A stretch of 10,765 nt of DNA, taken from NCBI GenBank assembly GCA_022771185.1, contig JALFCJ010000098.1, positions 1-10,765 on the forward strand, written 5' to 3'. The first letter of the stretch is position 1, and each line of letters opens with the position of its first letter. The translations under genes and the position numbers were made by a program. The notes beneath the pieces were generated by a model. That model worked only from the letters and a program-made list of their open reading frames with translations, had not been told where the DNA came from and ran no database searches. Of this stretch, positions 1-6,216 are shown in pieces. The stretch comes from Spirochaetales bacterium (GTDB lineage Bacteria; Spirochaetota; Spirochaetia; Sphaerochaetales; Sphaerochaetaceae).

Positions 1-154
1 CAGGAGAAAGTCTATCCATGGCATCTGCAATATCGTTCTCATGATAACCCATGACCTTTTCTTTCAGGGCCATCGGTGAAATGTTACTTTTGATTATTTC
101 TACAAGCTCGCCCACATAATCTGGATGCTGGCCGCTCTGAATCTCCGGATCCAT
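1..154 (-). CDS. mgtE: MgtE-family magnesium transporter, second copy, N-terminal fragment (cut by window edge)
   Basis: Reading leftward from the ATG at 154-152, the frame stays open to the window edge and gives 51 residues starting MDPEIQSGQH. Residues 38-49 (HENDIADAMDRL) match the H-x-x-DIAD-x-x-x-x-L motif at the start of the MgtE cytoplasmic N domain, the superhelical part that helps gate the channel when Mg2+ binds. A strong SD, AGGAGG at 169-164, lies 9 bases before the ATG. It is the second mgtE on this strand, downstream of the complete copy at 374-1732, so the two are probably tandem paralogues. Its own leader ORF (198-287) and a possible SD-burying hairpin precede it. The start MDPE is acidic and proline-containing, which may matter for Mg2+-dependent translation. 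The CBS and membrane domains lie outside the window, so membership of the family rests on a short stretch. Confidence 0.72.
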   Translation of the reverse strand, partial: MDPEIQSGQHPDYVGELVEIIKSNISPMALKEKVMGYHENDIADAMDRLSP

Positions 155-300
155 TGTCCTTCACCTCCTATTATAATATGGGAGGCGGATCGTCTTGCTA
201 GCTCTGGTGTCGAATGCGACGGATACCCAGAGGAACTTCGCTGTCTGAACCGCCTAAATTGACTATACTTCCAGTACCGTCGTCCATTCTTTTCTCCTTA
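155..300 (-). promoter_or_regulatory. Leader RNA of second mgtE, with SD-sequestering hairpin and a competing pairing
   Basis: On the minus strand, CGCCTCC (187-181) can pair with GGAGGTG (168-162), six Watson-Crick pairs and one G-U, with a 12-base loop. This buries the SD of the second mgtE. The bases at 188-183 (CCGCCT) can instead pair with AGGCGG at 255-250, inside codons 11-13 of the leader ORF. The two pairings share bases 183-187 and exclude each other. The 255-250/188-183 stem would enclose a further hairpin, CTCTGG (232-227) with CCAGAG (207-202), with GTCG/CGAC inside it. Upstream, CGACGGTAC (282-274) can pair with GTATCCGTCG (226-217) with one bulged base. The complementarity is seen directly; the switching function is inferred. 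No M-box riboswitch was recognised. Confidence 0.5.
198..287 (-). CDS. Putative leader peptide ORF upstream of second mgtE (29 aa)
   Basis: ATG at 287-285, TAG at 200-198. SD AAGGAG at 299-294 lies 6 bases before the ATG. The peptide begins MDDGTGSIVN and ends RRIRHQS: acidic at the start, basic at the end, with no membrane segment. Its start region resembles that of the leader ORF before the other mgtE (1766-1825): the same AAGGAGAAA block, ATGGACG, then GGAAGTA at the same distance, 16 of the first 22 bases identical from the ATG. Both ORFs lie 33-43 bases before an mgtE start and overlap segments that can pair near the mgtE SD. I do not recognise the peptide. A regulatory leader is inferred from position, the SD and the pairwise similarity. 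It could also be a chance ORF in a duplicated untranslated region. Confidence 0.5.
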   Translation of the reverse strand: MDDGTGSIVNLGGSDSEVPLGIRRIRHQS

Positions 301-307
301 AAGTTTT

Positions 308-323
308 TTTGGCCTGAGCCAAA
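308..323 (-). repeat. Small hairpin between first mgtE and second leader
   Basis: TTTGGC and GCCAAA flank a TCAG tetraloop on the minus strand. The stem can extend by three A-T pairs after one mismatch. It lies 51 bases after the stop of the first mgtE and 8 bases before the SD of the second leader ORF. On the minus strand it is followed by A-rich sequence, not a U run, so it is not a standard terminator. It may stabilise or separate the two mgtE messages; no function is shown. Confidence 0.4.
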
Positions 324-373
324 GAAATATTAACTCTTAACAACTATGGTTTTCCACACTTTTTTCAATTTTT

Positions 374-1732
374 TTAGAAGTGAAGTAGTTTTTTCAACAC
401 TAAATAGACAAGAGAATAGTAGGAACATGCTCCCACAAGGTCATTTAGCGTAGTGATAAGTGGTCCTGACGCCACAGCTGGGTCCACTCCGATTCTTTCC
501 ATGACAATAGGAATAACGGCCCCTATTGTATTTGAAAGTGTCATTGCGACCACCAGTGAAATGGCTATACACAAGGAAAGAGAGATGGAGTATTGTACTC
601 CGCTTCCACTGCGTAGGTATATATATGGAAATAGGACCAATATGGCACCAAAGCCGAGGATAAGACCTGAAATAAGGCCTGTAGACAACTCTTTCTTTAG
701 CATTGTCAGTTTCTCTTTCCACTTCAATTCTCTTCCAGAGAGTGCCCTTACAGCCACCGCCAAGGTCTGGGTTCCTGAGTTTCCTGTCATATCGAGAATG
801 AGAGACTGGAAAGAGAATACCATCACAAGGCCTAAAGCCAAGGATGAGAGAAAACCTATGGATGAAGATACGATCATTCCTAGGCCCAAAAGTATAAAGA
901 GCCAAGGGAGTCTTGCCTTCATTGATGATAACACTCCTGCGTTTTTGTCTTCTCCTACAGAAGCAAGCTTTCTGTAGTCTTCGGCCATCTCCCTCTCCAC
1001 TGTATCCATAAGACTCTGTCTTGTCACGGCACCTATGGTCTTTCCCTCTTCGTCGATTACTGGGAATGATGAAAGGTTATAGTCTTTGATCCATTCCAAT
1101 GTCTTAGATAGCTTTGAAGAGGCTGAAACATATGGAAAAGAGGTAGTCGCCACCTCCGAGAGTATTTTATCTCCAGGTGCGCGGAGAATATCCAGAAGGT
1201 CTACTTCTCCATAGAGACCTTCTCCTTCATCGGTGAGAAAAACGGTCCTTATGTTATCTTTACCTTCAGCTTCCTCTCTTATTTTTTCGAAGGCATCACT
1301 AATTGTGGTGGATTTATCTAAGAGAATAAAGTCATCTGACATAATGGATCCAACTTCGTCGGGGGAGTATCTCAGACGCTTTTGAAAGCTTTTCCCAGAC
1401 ATTTCCATCACCATGACTCTTTTCTCAGGTTCCAGCAGAGAGAGAAGTTCCGTGGCTTTTTCTTCATCCATTACTGAGATTACTCCGCTCTCTTTCTTTG
1501 TGCTCATTTCCAAAAACCACTCTAATGGCGAACCTGATGCTTCAATTATTTCTGCACACTTATCGTCGCTTAGGAGAGTCCAAGCTTTTTTTCTGTCTTC
1601 TTCATCCAAACTTGAGATCTTGATAAATAAATCTTCCCTGCTTAGCTCATTGAGTTCATTTTTAAAAGCTAATGGAGAGATAACGACCTTGTTTGCAGGT
1701 TTTACCTGCTGTTCTTCTTTTTTCTTTGTCAT
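374..1732 (-). CDS. mgtE: MgtE-family magnesium channel/transporter (complete copy)
   Basis: 452 residues, the normal length for MgtE, an inner-membrane Mg2+ channel gated by cytoplasmic Mg2+ binding. The domains appear in the family order. An acidic helical N domain spans about residues 1-118. Two CBS domains follow, about 122-185 (starting RYSPDEVGSIM) and 190-248. A connecting helix leads to the C-terminal membrane domain, about 274-452, with five predicted hydrophobic segments. Family motifs seen are ARLPWL at the start of the membrane part, GNSGTQT (317-323), and DPAVASGPLITTLND (417-431), where Asp417 matches the pore-lining Mg2+ ligand. The ATG has SD AGGAGG (1743-1738) 5 bases upstream. 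It is transcribed away from rnfC, is preceded by a 19-codon leader ORF, and is followed on the same strand by a second mgtE. I see no damage to the gene. Some family members carry Co2+ or Ni2+, but Mg2+ is the usual substrate. Confidence 0.95.
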   Translation of the reverse strand: MTKKKEEQQVKPANKVVISPLAFKNELNELSREDLFIKISSLDEEDRKKAWTLLSDDKCAEIIEASGSPLEWFLEMSTKKESGVISVMDEEKATELLSLLEPEKRVMVMEMSGKSFQKRLRYSPDEVGSIMSDDFILLDKSTTISDAFEKIREEAEGKDNIRTVFLTDEGEGLYGEVDLLDILRAPGDKILSEVATTSFPYVSASSKLSKTLEWIKDYNLSSFPVIDEEGKTIGAVTRQSLMDTVEREMAEDYRKLASVGEDKNAGVLSSMKARLPWLFILLGLGMIVSSSIGFLSSLALGLVMVFSFQSLILDMTGNSGTQTLAVAVRALSGRELKWKEKLTMLKKELSTGLISGLILGFGAILVLFPYIYLRSGSGVQYSISLSLCIAISLVVAMTLSNTIGAVIPIVMERIGVDPAVASGPLITTLNDLVGACSYYSLVYLVLKKLLHF

Positions 1733-1840
1733 CTGTTCCTCCTATCCGTCGGAACAGGAACACTATCAGAGTGCGTTCCAGACGGATACTATATGTTTGT
1801 TACTACTTCCGGGGTCTCCGTCCATGACGTTTCTCCTTAT
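1733..1840 (-). promoter_or_regulatory. Leader RNA of first mgtE, with competing stems beside the SD
   Basis: On the minus strand, TATCCGTC (1788-1781, within leader codons 12-15) is perfectly complementary to GACGGATA (1750-1743), which runs directly into the mgtE SD AGGAGG (1743-1738). Nested inside is GGAA-CG-CACT (1779-1770) pairing with AGTGTTCC (1764-1757), a 5-base loop and a 2-base bulge. Two alternatives compete. The TCCGTC core can also pair with GACGGA (1822-1817) just after the leader ATG. CTGTTCC (1757-1751) can pair with GGAACAG (1739-1733), which would hold part of the SD in a loop and stem. The segments are seen directly; the switch is inferred. Confidence 0.45.
1766..1825 (-). 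CDS. Putative leader peptide ORF upstream of first mgtE (19 aa)
   Basis: ATG at 1825-1823, TGA at 1768-1766. The translation is MDGDPGSSNKHIVSVWNAL. SD AAGGAG (1838-1833) is 7 bases before the ATG. The first five residues are acidic with an Asp-Pro pair. That is the kind of N-terminus known to destabilise translating ribosomes at low Mg2+ in the enterobacterial MgtL leader, which begins MEPDP. The stop lies 33 bases before the mgtE ATG, inside the loop of a potential hairpin. The ORF start is similar to that of the leader at 198-287. The role is inferred: no homologue is recognised, and 19 codons alone carry little statistical weight. The matched pair of leaders before two mgtE genes is the main support. 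Confidence 0.55.
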   Translation of the reverse strand: MDGDPGSSNKHIVSVWNAL

Positions 1841-1982
1841 TTTTTATGTTGACGATAAGATAACACAGTTAGTGAAAGGAAGAAAGATGCAAAGAGTCGT
1901 CGTTTTTTAATAAAATAAAGATTTAGCGAATGGAAGTTTTTAATTAATTCTTTATGTTTAAAATATATACAAAAGAATAAGT

Positions 1983-1999
1983 AAACTACTTTCTAGTTT
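1983..1999. repeat. Inverted repeat overlapping the rnf -35 box (candidate operator)
   Basis: AAACTA (1983-1988) and TAGTTT (1994-1999) form a perfect 6-base inverted repeat around CTTTC. Its right arm overlaps the first two bases of the proposed -35 hexamer. Position and symmetry fit a repressor or activator site, but the regulator is unknown and the AT-rich surroundings make chance repeats likely. Confidence 0.3.
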
Positions 2000-2026
2000 G
2001 CGTTGAATTACATTTTACCATACAAT
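1998..2026 (+). promoter_or_regulatory. Sigma-70-type promoter for the rnf operon
   Basis: TTGCGT (1998-2003), a 17-base spacer and TACAAT (2021-2026) make a near-consensus vegetative promoter. Transcription would begin around 2033, leaving a leader of about 24 bases with the SD AAAAAGGAG (2042-2050) before the GTG at 2057. It is the only strong promoter-like sequence found upstream of rnfC in the divergent intergenic region. The opposite-strand promoter for the mgtE unit must lie in the same AT-rich region (about 1845-1985), but I could not pick a convincing pair of hexamers. Confidence 0.6.
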
Positions 2027-2056
2027 AGACAGTAGTTGACTAAAAAGGAGTCAGTT

Positions 2057-3364
2057 GTGTTAAAAATAGCCACTTTCAGAAGAGGCGGCGTTCACCCAGA
2101 TGATATGAAGCGTCTCACAAAAGACAAAGCAGTTGAGAGACTTCCTATCCCTGGTGAGTTATACGTCTCGATGTCTCAGCATCTAGGAGCCCCTGCCACT
2201 CCTTTAAAGGTAAAAGGGGACAGGGTAGAAAAGGGAGAAGTGATTGGAAAAGCTTCATCCTTCATTTCTGCAGACGTTCATTCTCCTGTTTCAGGTAGTG
2301 TCGTCGATGTAAGGAAAGTCAGATTGGCAACAGGAGCCAATGCAGACACTCTTGTCATTAAGCCCGACGAAGAACAGCCGGATTCTTTCAAAACAGAATA
2401 TGACTGGAAGAGCCAGTCAAAGGAAGAGATTCAAGCTCTTGTAAAGGAGATGGGCATCGTAGGTATGGGAGGTGCAACATTCCCGACAAGCGTCAAGTTC
2501 TCTGTCCCAACAGGAAAAAAGGTGGAGTATCTTGTCATCAATGGTGTAGAGTGCGAACCATATATTACCTGTGATTATCGTTTGATGCTTGAAAACACAG
2601 ACGATCTCTTGGAAGGCGCCATGATAGCGGCAAAGGCTGTGGATCCAGAAAAAATCGTCATAGGTATCGAGATGAACAAGATGGATGCCGCAGAGAAGCT
2701 GGATAAAAGGGCGAAAGAACTTGGTTATCCAATCCAGATCCAGCCTTTGAAGATGAAATATCCTCAGGGAGACGAGAAACAGCTTTTGAAGGCTATTACA
2801 GGTAGGGAGATTCCATCAGGGAAGCTTCCTTTGGATATCGGGTGTATCGTCTGCAACACTGCAACTACATACGCTATTTTTGAGGCTGTAAAGTATCATA
2901 AGCCGCTTTTTGAGAGAAGAATTACTGTAAGCGGCGAGTGTATCAACGAACCAAAGAATATTCTTGCTCCTATCGGAACACCGTTCTCTGCTCTCATCGA
3001 GTACTGCGGCGGAATGAAAGAGGGCGTTTATGAACTTGTCAGCGGCGGTCCTATGATGGGCTTCGATGTCCCTGATGAAAGCGTTCCGATGGTAAAGGGT
3101 AGTGGCGGTCTTTTGGCTCTTCCTGACAAGAAGAAAGGCCAGACTTTCCCTTGTGTCTCCTGCGGTAAGTGTGTACAGCACTGCCCGATGGGGCTCATGC
3201 CAAACAGGATGTTCAGAAATATTAAGAACGGCAACTATGCCGAAGCAATGGCCTTGGGTCTTATGGACTGCAAAGAGTGCGGATGTTGCTCTTTCTCTTG
3301 TCCATCCCACATTGACCTTGTCCAGGGCTTTAAACTTGGAAAGAAGATGGGGAGGAAAAAATAA
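2057..3364 (+). CDS. rnfC: Ion-translocating ferredoxin:NAD+ oxidoreductase subunit RnfC
   Basis: Peripheral subunit of the Rnf complex that binds NAD(H) and FMN and passes electrons through Fe-S clusters. The chosen GTG start at 2057 gives 435 residues beginning MLKIATFRRGGVHP, matching the usual RnfC N-terminus. SD AAAAAGGAG (2042-2050) ends 6 bases before it. An in-frame TTG at 2036 would lie upstream of that SD and almost at the predicted transcription start, so it is rejected. Features in order: LP-P and QHLGAPATP near residues 29-49, a biotinyl-lipoyl-like segment (60-85), the nucleotide-binding glycine motif GMGGATFP (136-143), ECEPYITCD (165-173), an SLBB-like region, then two [4Fe-4S] sets, C366/C369/C372/C376 and C405/C408/C411/C415. 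The long Ala/Lys-rich tail of many proteobacterial RnfC proteins is absent, as in clostridial forms. The stop overlaps the rnfD ATG by one base. Confidence 0.96.
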   Translation: MLKIATFRRGGVHPDDMKRLTKDKAVERLPIPGELYVSMSQHLGAPATPLKVKGDRVEKGEVIGKASSFISADVHSPVSGSVVDVRKVRLATGANADTLVIKPDEEQPDSFKTEYDWKSQSKEEIQALVKEMGIVGMGGATFPTSVKFSVPTGKKVEYLVINGVECEPYITCDYRLMLENTDDLLEGAMIAAKAVDPEKIVIGIEMNKMDAAEKLDKRAKELGYPIQIQPLKMKYPQGDEKQLLKAITGREIPSGKLPLDIGCIVCNTATTYAIFEAVKYHKPLFERRITVSGECINEPKNILAPIGTPFSALIEYCGGMKEGVYELVSGGPMMGFDVPDESVPMVKGSGGLLALPDKKKGQTFPCVSCGKCVQHCPMGLMPNRMFRNIKNGNYAEAMALGLMDCKECGCCSFSCPSHIDLVQGFKLGKKMGRKK

Positions 3365-4431
3365 TGCTTACTGTAAGAACAAGTCCACATGACCATGACT
3401 CTATCTCCACAGATAAGGCGATGCTCTATGTAGTCATGGCACTCCTTCCATCTGCTCTCTGGGGATGTGTAATGTTTGGCCTTAGGGCTGTATTGGTCCT
3501 TTTGGTATCTATTGCTTCATCTCTTTTGACAGAGTGGCTTTTGGGTAAGATAAACAAGGAGAATACTCTATTCGATTACTCAGCTCTCGTTACAGGGCTC
3601 TTGATCGGTATGAATATGCCTCCTGCAATCCCTCTTTTGATTCCTGTCCTGGCATCTGTCTTTGCAATCTTTATTGTAAAGTGGACCTTCGGAGGACTGG
3701 GATGCAACTGGGCTAACCCTGCAATCGCAGGAAGAGTCTTCGTGTTCTTCTCTTTCTCTTCCTTGATGTCTAAGTTCTCGACACCTTGGGTATTGAAGAG
3801 CTCGGCAGAGCTTATCTCCTCCGCTACTCCTCTTAGTGCCCTCAAGATGGAGATCACTTCAGGTTTAAGCTCCGAGGCTATTCTCTCATCTTCCGGCATT
3901 CCTACGTCAGGCGTAGCACAAACTCTCTCTTCTTCTCTGGGAATCAATCCATATGTAGTAGATGAGTTCTTTGGCTTTGCCAGTGGATGTATCGGAGAAG
4001 TCAGCGCACTATTGCTTCTTGTCGGCGGACTCTTTTTGATTATCAAGAAAGTCATCTCTTGGAGAATACCTTTCTGTTATATTCTTTCTTATGCTCTTTT
4101 ACAGTGGGTTTTCGGAGGAGTAAGAGGCGGAAACGGACTATGTAGTGGCGAAGTTCTTCTTCCTATTCTCTCTGGCGGTCTTATGCTTGGAGCCTTCTTT
4201 ATGGCAACAGACTGGGTTACTACACCTACTACTCCTAAGGGAGAGATAATATTTGCCATTGGATGCGGTCTCTTCACATTTATCATCAGATGCTTCGGTT
4301 CCTTGGCTGAAGGTGTTTCTCTTGCAATACTGTTGATGAATATGGTTTCTCCTACTATCGACAGATTCTGCAAGGCAAAGAAATTCGGTTATGTAAAACC
4401 ACCAAAGAAGGAAAAGGGGGCTAAGGCATGA
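3364..4431 (+). CDS. rnfD: Rnf complex membrane subunit RnfD
   Basis: 355-residue integral membrane protein of the NqrB/RnfD family, one of the ion-translocating subunits. It starts MLTVRTSPHDHD, as family members do, followed by about nine or ten hydrophobic segments. SSATPLSALK (152-161) contains the threonine to which ApbE-type flavin transferases attach FMN; the acceptor here would be Thr155. GLGCNWANPAIAGR (111-124) and the C-terminal MATDWVTTPTTPKG block are also family hallmarks. Its ATG shares a base with the rnfC stop and its TGA overlaps the rnfG ATG (ATGA), so translation of the three genes is probably coupled. No flavin transferase gene lies in the window. Confidence 0.95.
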   Translation: MLTVRTSPHDHDSISTDKAMLYVVMALLPSALWGCVMFGLRAVLVLLVSIASSLLTEWLLGKINKENTLFDYSALVTGLLIGMNMPPAIPLLIPVLASVFAIFIVKWTFGGLGCNWANPAIAGRVFVFFSFSSLMSKFSTPWVLKSSAELISSATPLSALKMEITSGLSSEAILSSSGIPTSGVAQTLSSSLGINPYVVDEFFGFASGCIGEVSALLLLVGGLFLIIKKVISWRIPFCYILSYALLQWVFGGVRGGNGLCSGEVLLPILSGGLMLGAFFMATDWVTTPTTPKGEIIFAIGCGLFTFIIRCFGSLAEGVSLAILLMNMVSPTIDRFCKAKKFGYVKPPKKEKGAKA

Positions 4432-4979
4432 AAAATACAATTGTTACAAGTGTTGTTCTTTTTTTGATCTGTGCTGTATGCGCCGTTCTCTGTGCTTCCG
4501 TCAACTATGTTACAGCCCCTCGCATTGAAGAGAATATAAGAATAGCCAACGCTGAGGCTTTGAAGAGCGTTGCCGGAGACTTGGAGATCGGTGAGACGGT
4601 TCCTGTAACTGGATTTAGTGGCGTAGAAGAATCTACAGATCTATTTAAAGACGGGAAGAAAGTGGGTACGGCTCTTCTTCTTTCAGGCTCAGGATATGGT
4701 GGATCTTTCTCCATCATCGCTTCCTATGATACTAAGGGCGCTTTGATGGGTGCCAAGATGACTGTAGACAGTGAAACTGCAGGTCTTGGAAAGAAAGCTG
4801 AAGAGTCTTGGTACATGGATCTATTTAAAGGAATGGGCGTAGATAAACCATTTCCTTCCGCTCCTAAAGATCTTAGTGCAGACGAAACTGCTCTGGTAAG
4901 CGGAGCTACTGTCACTTTCAAGGGTGTCACAAAGGCCCTTAAGAACGGAAGTGACTATATCAAGGAGGGCGCAAAATGA
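4428..4979 (+). CDS. rnfG: Rnf complex flavoprotein subunit RnfG
   Basis: 183 residues. One N-terminal membrane helix (about residues 5-27) anchors an FMN-binding domain on the outer face of the cytoplasmic membrane. SGATVT (158-163) holds the flavin-acceptor threonine Thr161. SETAGLGKKAEE (115-126) is the conserved block seen in RnfG/NqrC proteins as E-T-x-GLG. It carries electrons between the other Rnf subunits through covalently bound FMN. The start is fixed by the ATGA overlap with rnfD, and the end overlaps rnfE in the same way. At 183 residues it is a compact family member with no visible defects. Confidence 0.94.
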   Translation: MKNTIVTSVVLFLICAVCAVLCASVNYVTAPRIEENIRIANAEALKSVAGDLEIGETVPVTGFSGVEESTDLFKDGKKVGTALLLSGSGYGGSFSIIASYDTKGALMGAKMTVDSETAGLGKKAEESWYMDLFKGMGVDKPFPSAPKDLSADETALVSGATVTFKGVTKALKNGSDYIKEGAK

Positions 4980-5611
4980 AAAACAGCCACTTGAAAGAAC
5001 TGACTAAAGGTATCTGGAAAGAGAACCCTATATTTGTAATTATGCTTGGTATGTGTCCGACCCTCGCCGTTTCCACCCAGGTATCCAATGCCCTTGGTAT
5101 GGGACTTGGAGTCGTGTTTGTATTGACACTTTCCAATATATTCATCTCTCTTTTGAAGAAAGTCATCCCTGATTCCATCAGAATCCCTTCATATATCGTC
5201 ATCATCGCTTCTTTTGTAACAATACTTGAAATGTTGATGCACGCTTATATGCCAAGTCTGTATGATGCCCTTGGAATTTATCTTTCCCTTATTGTCGTTA
5301 ACTGTGTGATTCTTGGTAGAGCCGAAGCCTTTGCAAACAAAAACAGTGTTCTGGATTCTGCTCTCGACGGTATCGGCATGGGACTTGGTTTCACCCTGGG
5401 CCTAACTATCATCGCTCTTATCAGAGAAGTACTTGGAAGCGGAACAATCACACTCTTTGCCATAGGCGGATGGAATGGAGTAATCAGGATACCAGGATTG
5501 GCATCTACTCCAATCAGAGTAGTTGGAATGAGTGCCGGCGCCCTTCTTGTCATGGGCCTATTGAAGGCTTTCTTCACATGGAAGGAGAGTAAAAAAGGAG
5601 AAGAGAAATGA
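4976..5611 (+). CDS. rnfE: Rnf complex membrane subunit RnfE
   Basis: 211 residues with six predicted membrane helices, of the NqrD/RnfE family. RnfE and RnfA are inverted-topology partners that hold a [2Fe-2S] cluster within the membrane. The relevant cysteines are Cys27 in LGMCPTLAVS and Cys110 in VVNCVILGRAEAFA, the latter block being typical of RnfE. ENPIFVIMLGMCP near the N-terminus and ALGIYLSLIVVNC are further family signatures. ATGA overlaps join it to rnfG upstream and rnfA downstream. The C-terminus is lysine/glutamate-rich and cytoplasmic, as is usual. Confidence 0.95.
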   Translation: MKNSHLKELTKGIWKENPIFVIMLGMCPTLAVSTQVSNALGMGLGVVFVLTLSNIFISLLKKVIPDSIRIPSYIVIIASFVTILEMLMHAYMPSLYDALGIYLSLIVVNCVILGRAEAFANKNSVLDSALDGIGMGLGFTLGLTIIALIREVLGSGTITLFAIGGWNGVIRIPGLASTPIRVVGMSAGALLVMGLLKAFFTWKESKKGEEK

Positions 5612-6201
5612 GCTATATCGGAATTCTTGTCACATATATATTTGTAAACAACTTTATTTTGGTGAAGTTCATGGGTATCTGCCCTTTCATCGGAGTAAGT
5701 AAAAACAGCTCCTCTGCCATTGGTATGGGTGTTGCAGTTACATTCGTCACCAGTGTCACAAGTGTTGTCTGTTGGATGGTTTATCATGGGCTATTGGCTC
5801 CATTTGGTTTGGAATACTTGAGGACTATCTCTTTTATTCTTGTCATTGCCGCAATGGTTCAGCTTGTAGAGATGGTTATAAGAAAGTTCTCTCCGTCTCT
5901 CTATAAGGCTCTTGGTATTTATCTTCCACTTATTACAACTAACTGTGCTGTCCTTGGTATCGCCATCATCAATATTGATTCTGGATATAACCTGTTAGAG
6001 TCATTTGTTGCAGGAGCTGCAGCAGGACTTGGATTCACAATGGCCATCATCTTGATGTCAAACATCAGAGAAAAGTTGGAATTGACTCCAGTGAGAAAGA
6101 GTTTCAAGGGTGTACCTATTACATTTATCAGCGCAGGAATAATGGCTTTGGCATTCATGGCCTTCGATTCCAGCTTGCTGACAAATCTGGGTCTTGTTTA
6201 A
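5608..6201 (+). CDS. rnfA: Rnf complex membrane subunit RnfA
   Basis: 197 residues with six predicted membrane helices, of the NqrE/RnfA family. Hallmarks are NNFILVKFMGICPFIGVS (14-31) with Cys25 and ALGIYLPLITTNCAVLG (101-117) with Cys113, the two cysteines that with those of RnfE ligate the intramembrane [2Fe-2S] cluster. LGFTMAIILMSNIREKL and the C-terminal short hydrophobic stretch are also typical. The start is fixed by the ATGA overlap with rnfE. It is separated from rnfB by only 15 bases, which contain the SD AAGGAGG for rnfB. Confidence 0.95.
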   Translation: MSYIGILVTYIFVNNFILVKFMGICPFIGVSKNSSSAIGMGVAVTFVTSVTSVVCWMVYHGLLAPFGLEYLRTISFILVIAAMVQLVEMVIRKFSPSLYKALGIYLPLITTNCAVLGIAIINIDSGYNLLESFVAGAAAGLGFTMAIILMSNIREKLELTPVRKSFKGVPITFISAGIMALAFMAFDSSLLTNLGLV

Positions 6202-6216
6202 GGAGGAAGAGAATAC

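Noticed and set aside
308..323. Rho-independent terminator after the first mgtE
   Set aside because: The hairpin is followed by A residues on the transcribed strand, not a U run. On the plus strand the T run lies before the stem.
155..373. M-box (ykoK) magnesium riboswitch before the mgtE genes
   Set aside because: Neither leader shows the long conserved M-box core; the regions are only about 110-220 bases and hold short ORFs and simple stems instead.
1413..1910. Long plus-strand open frame opposite mgtE and its leader, and other long opposite-strand frames inside rnf genes
   Set aside because: They are shadows of strongly conserved coding genes, have no SD support and give no recognisable protein.
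2036..2056. TTG at 2036 as the rnfC start
   Set aside because: It precedes the SD at 2042-2050 and lies about three bases from the predicted transcription start. GTG 2057 has ideal spacing and matches the family N-terminus.
4638..4830. Direct repeat GATCTATTTAAAG at 4638-4650 and 4818-4830 in rnfG
   Set aside because: Both copies encode DLFK in a conserved coding frame; two copies of 13 bases look like codon coincidence, not a regulatory or mobile repeat.
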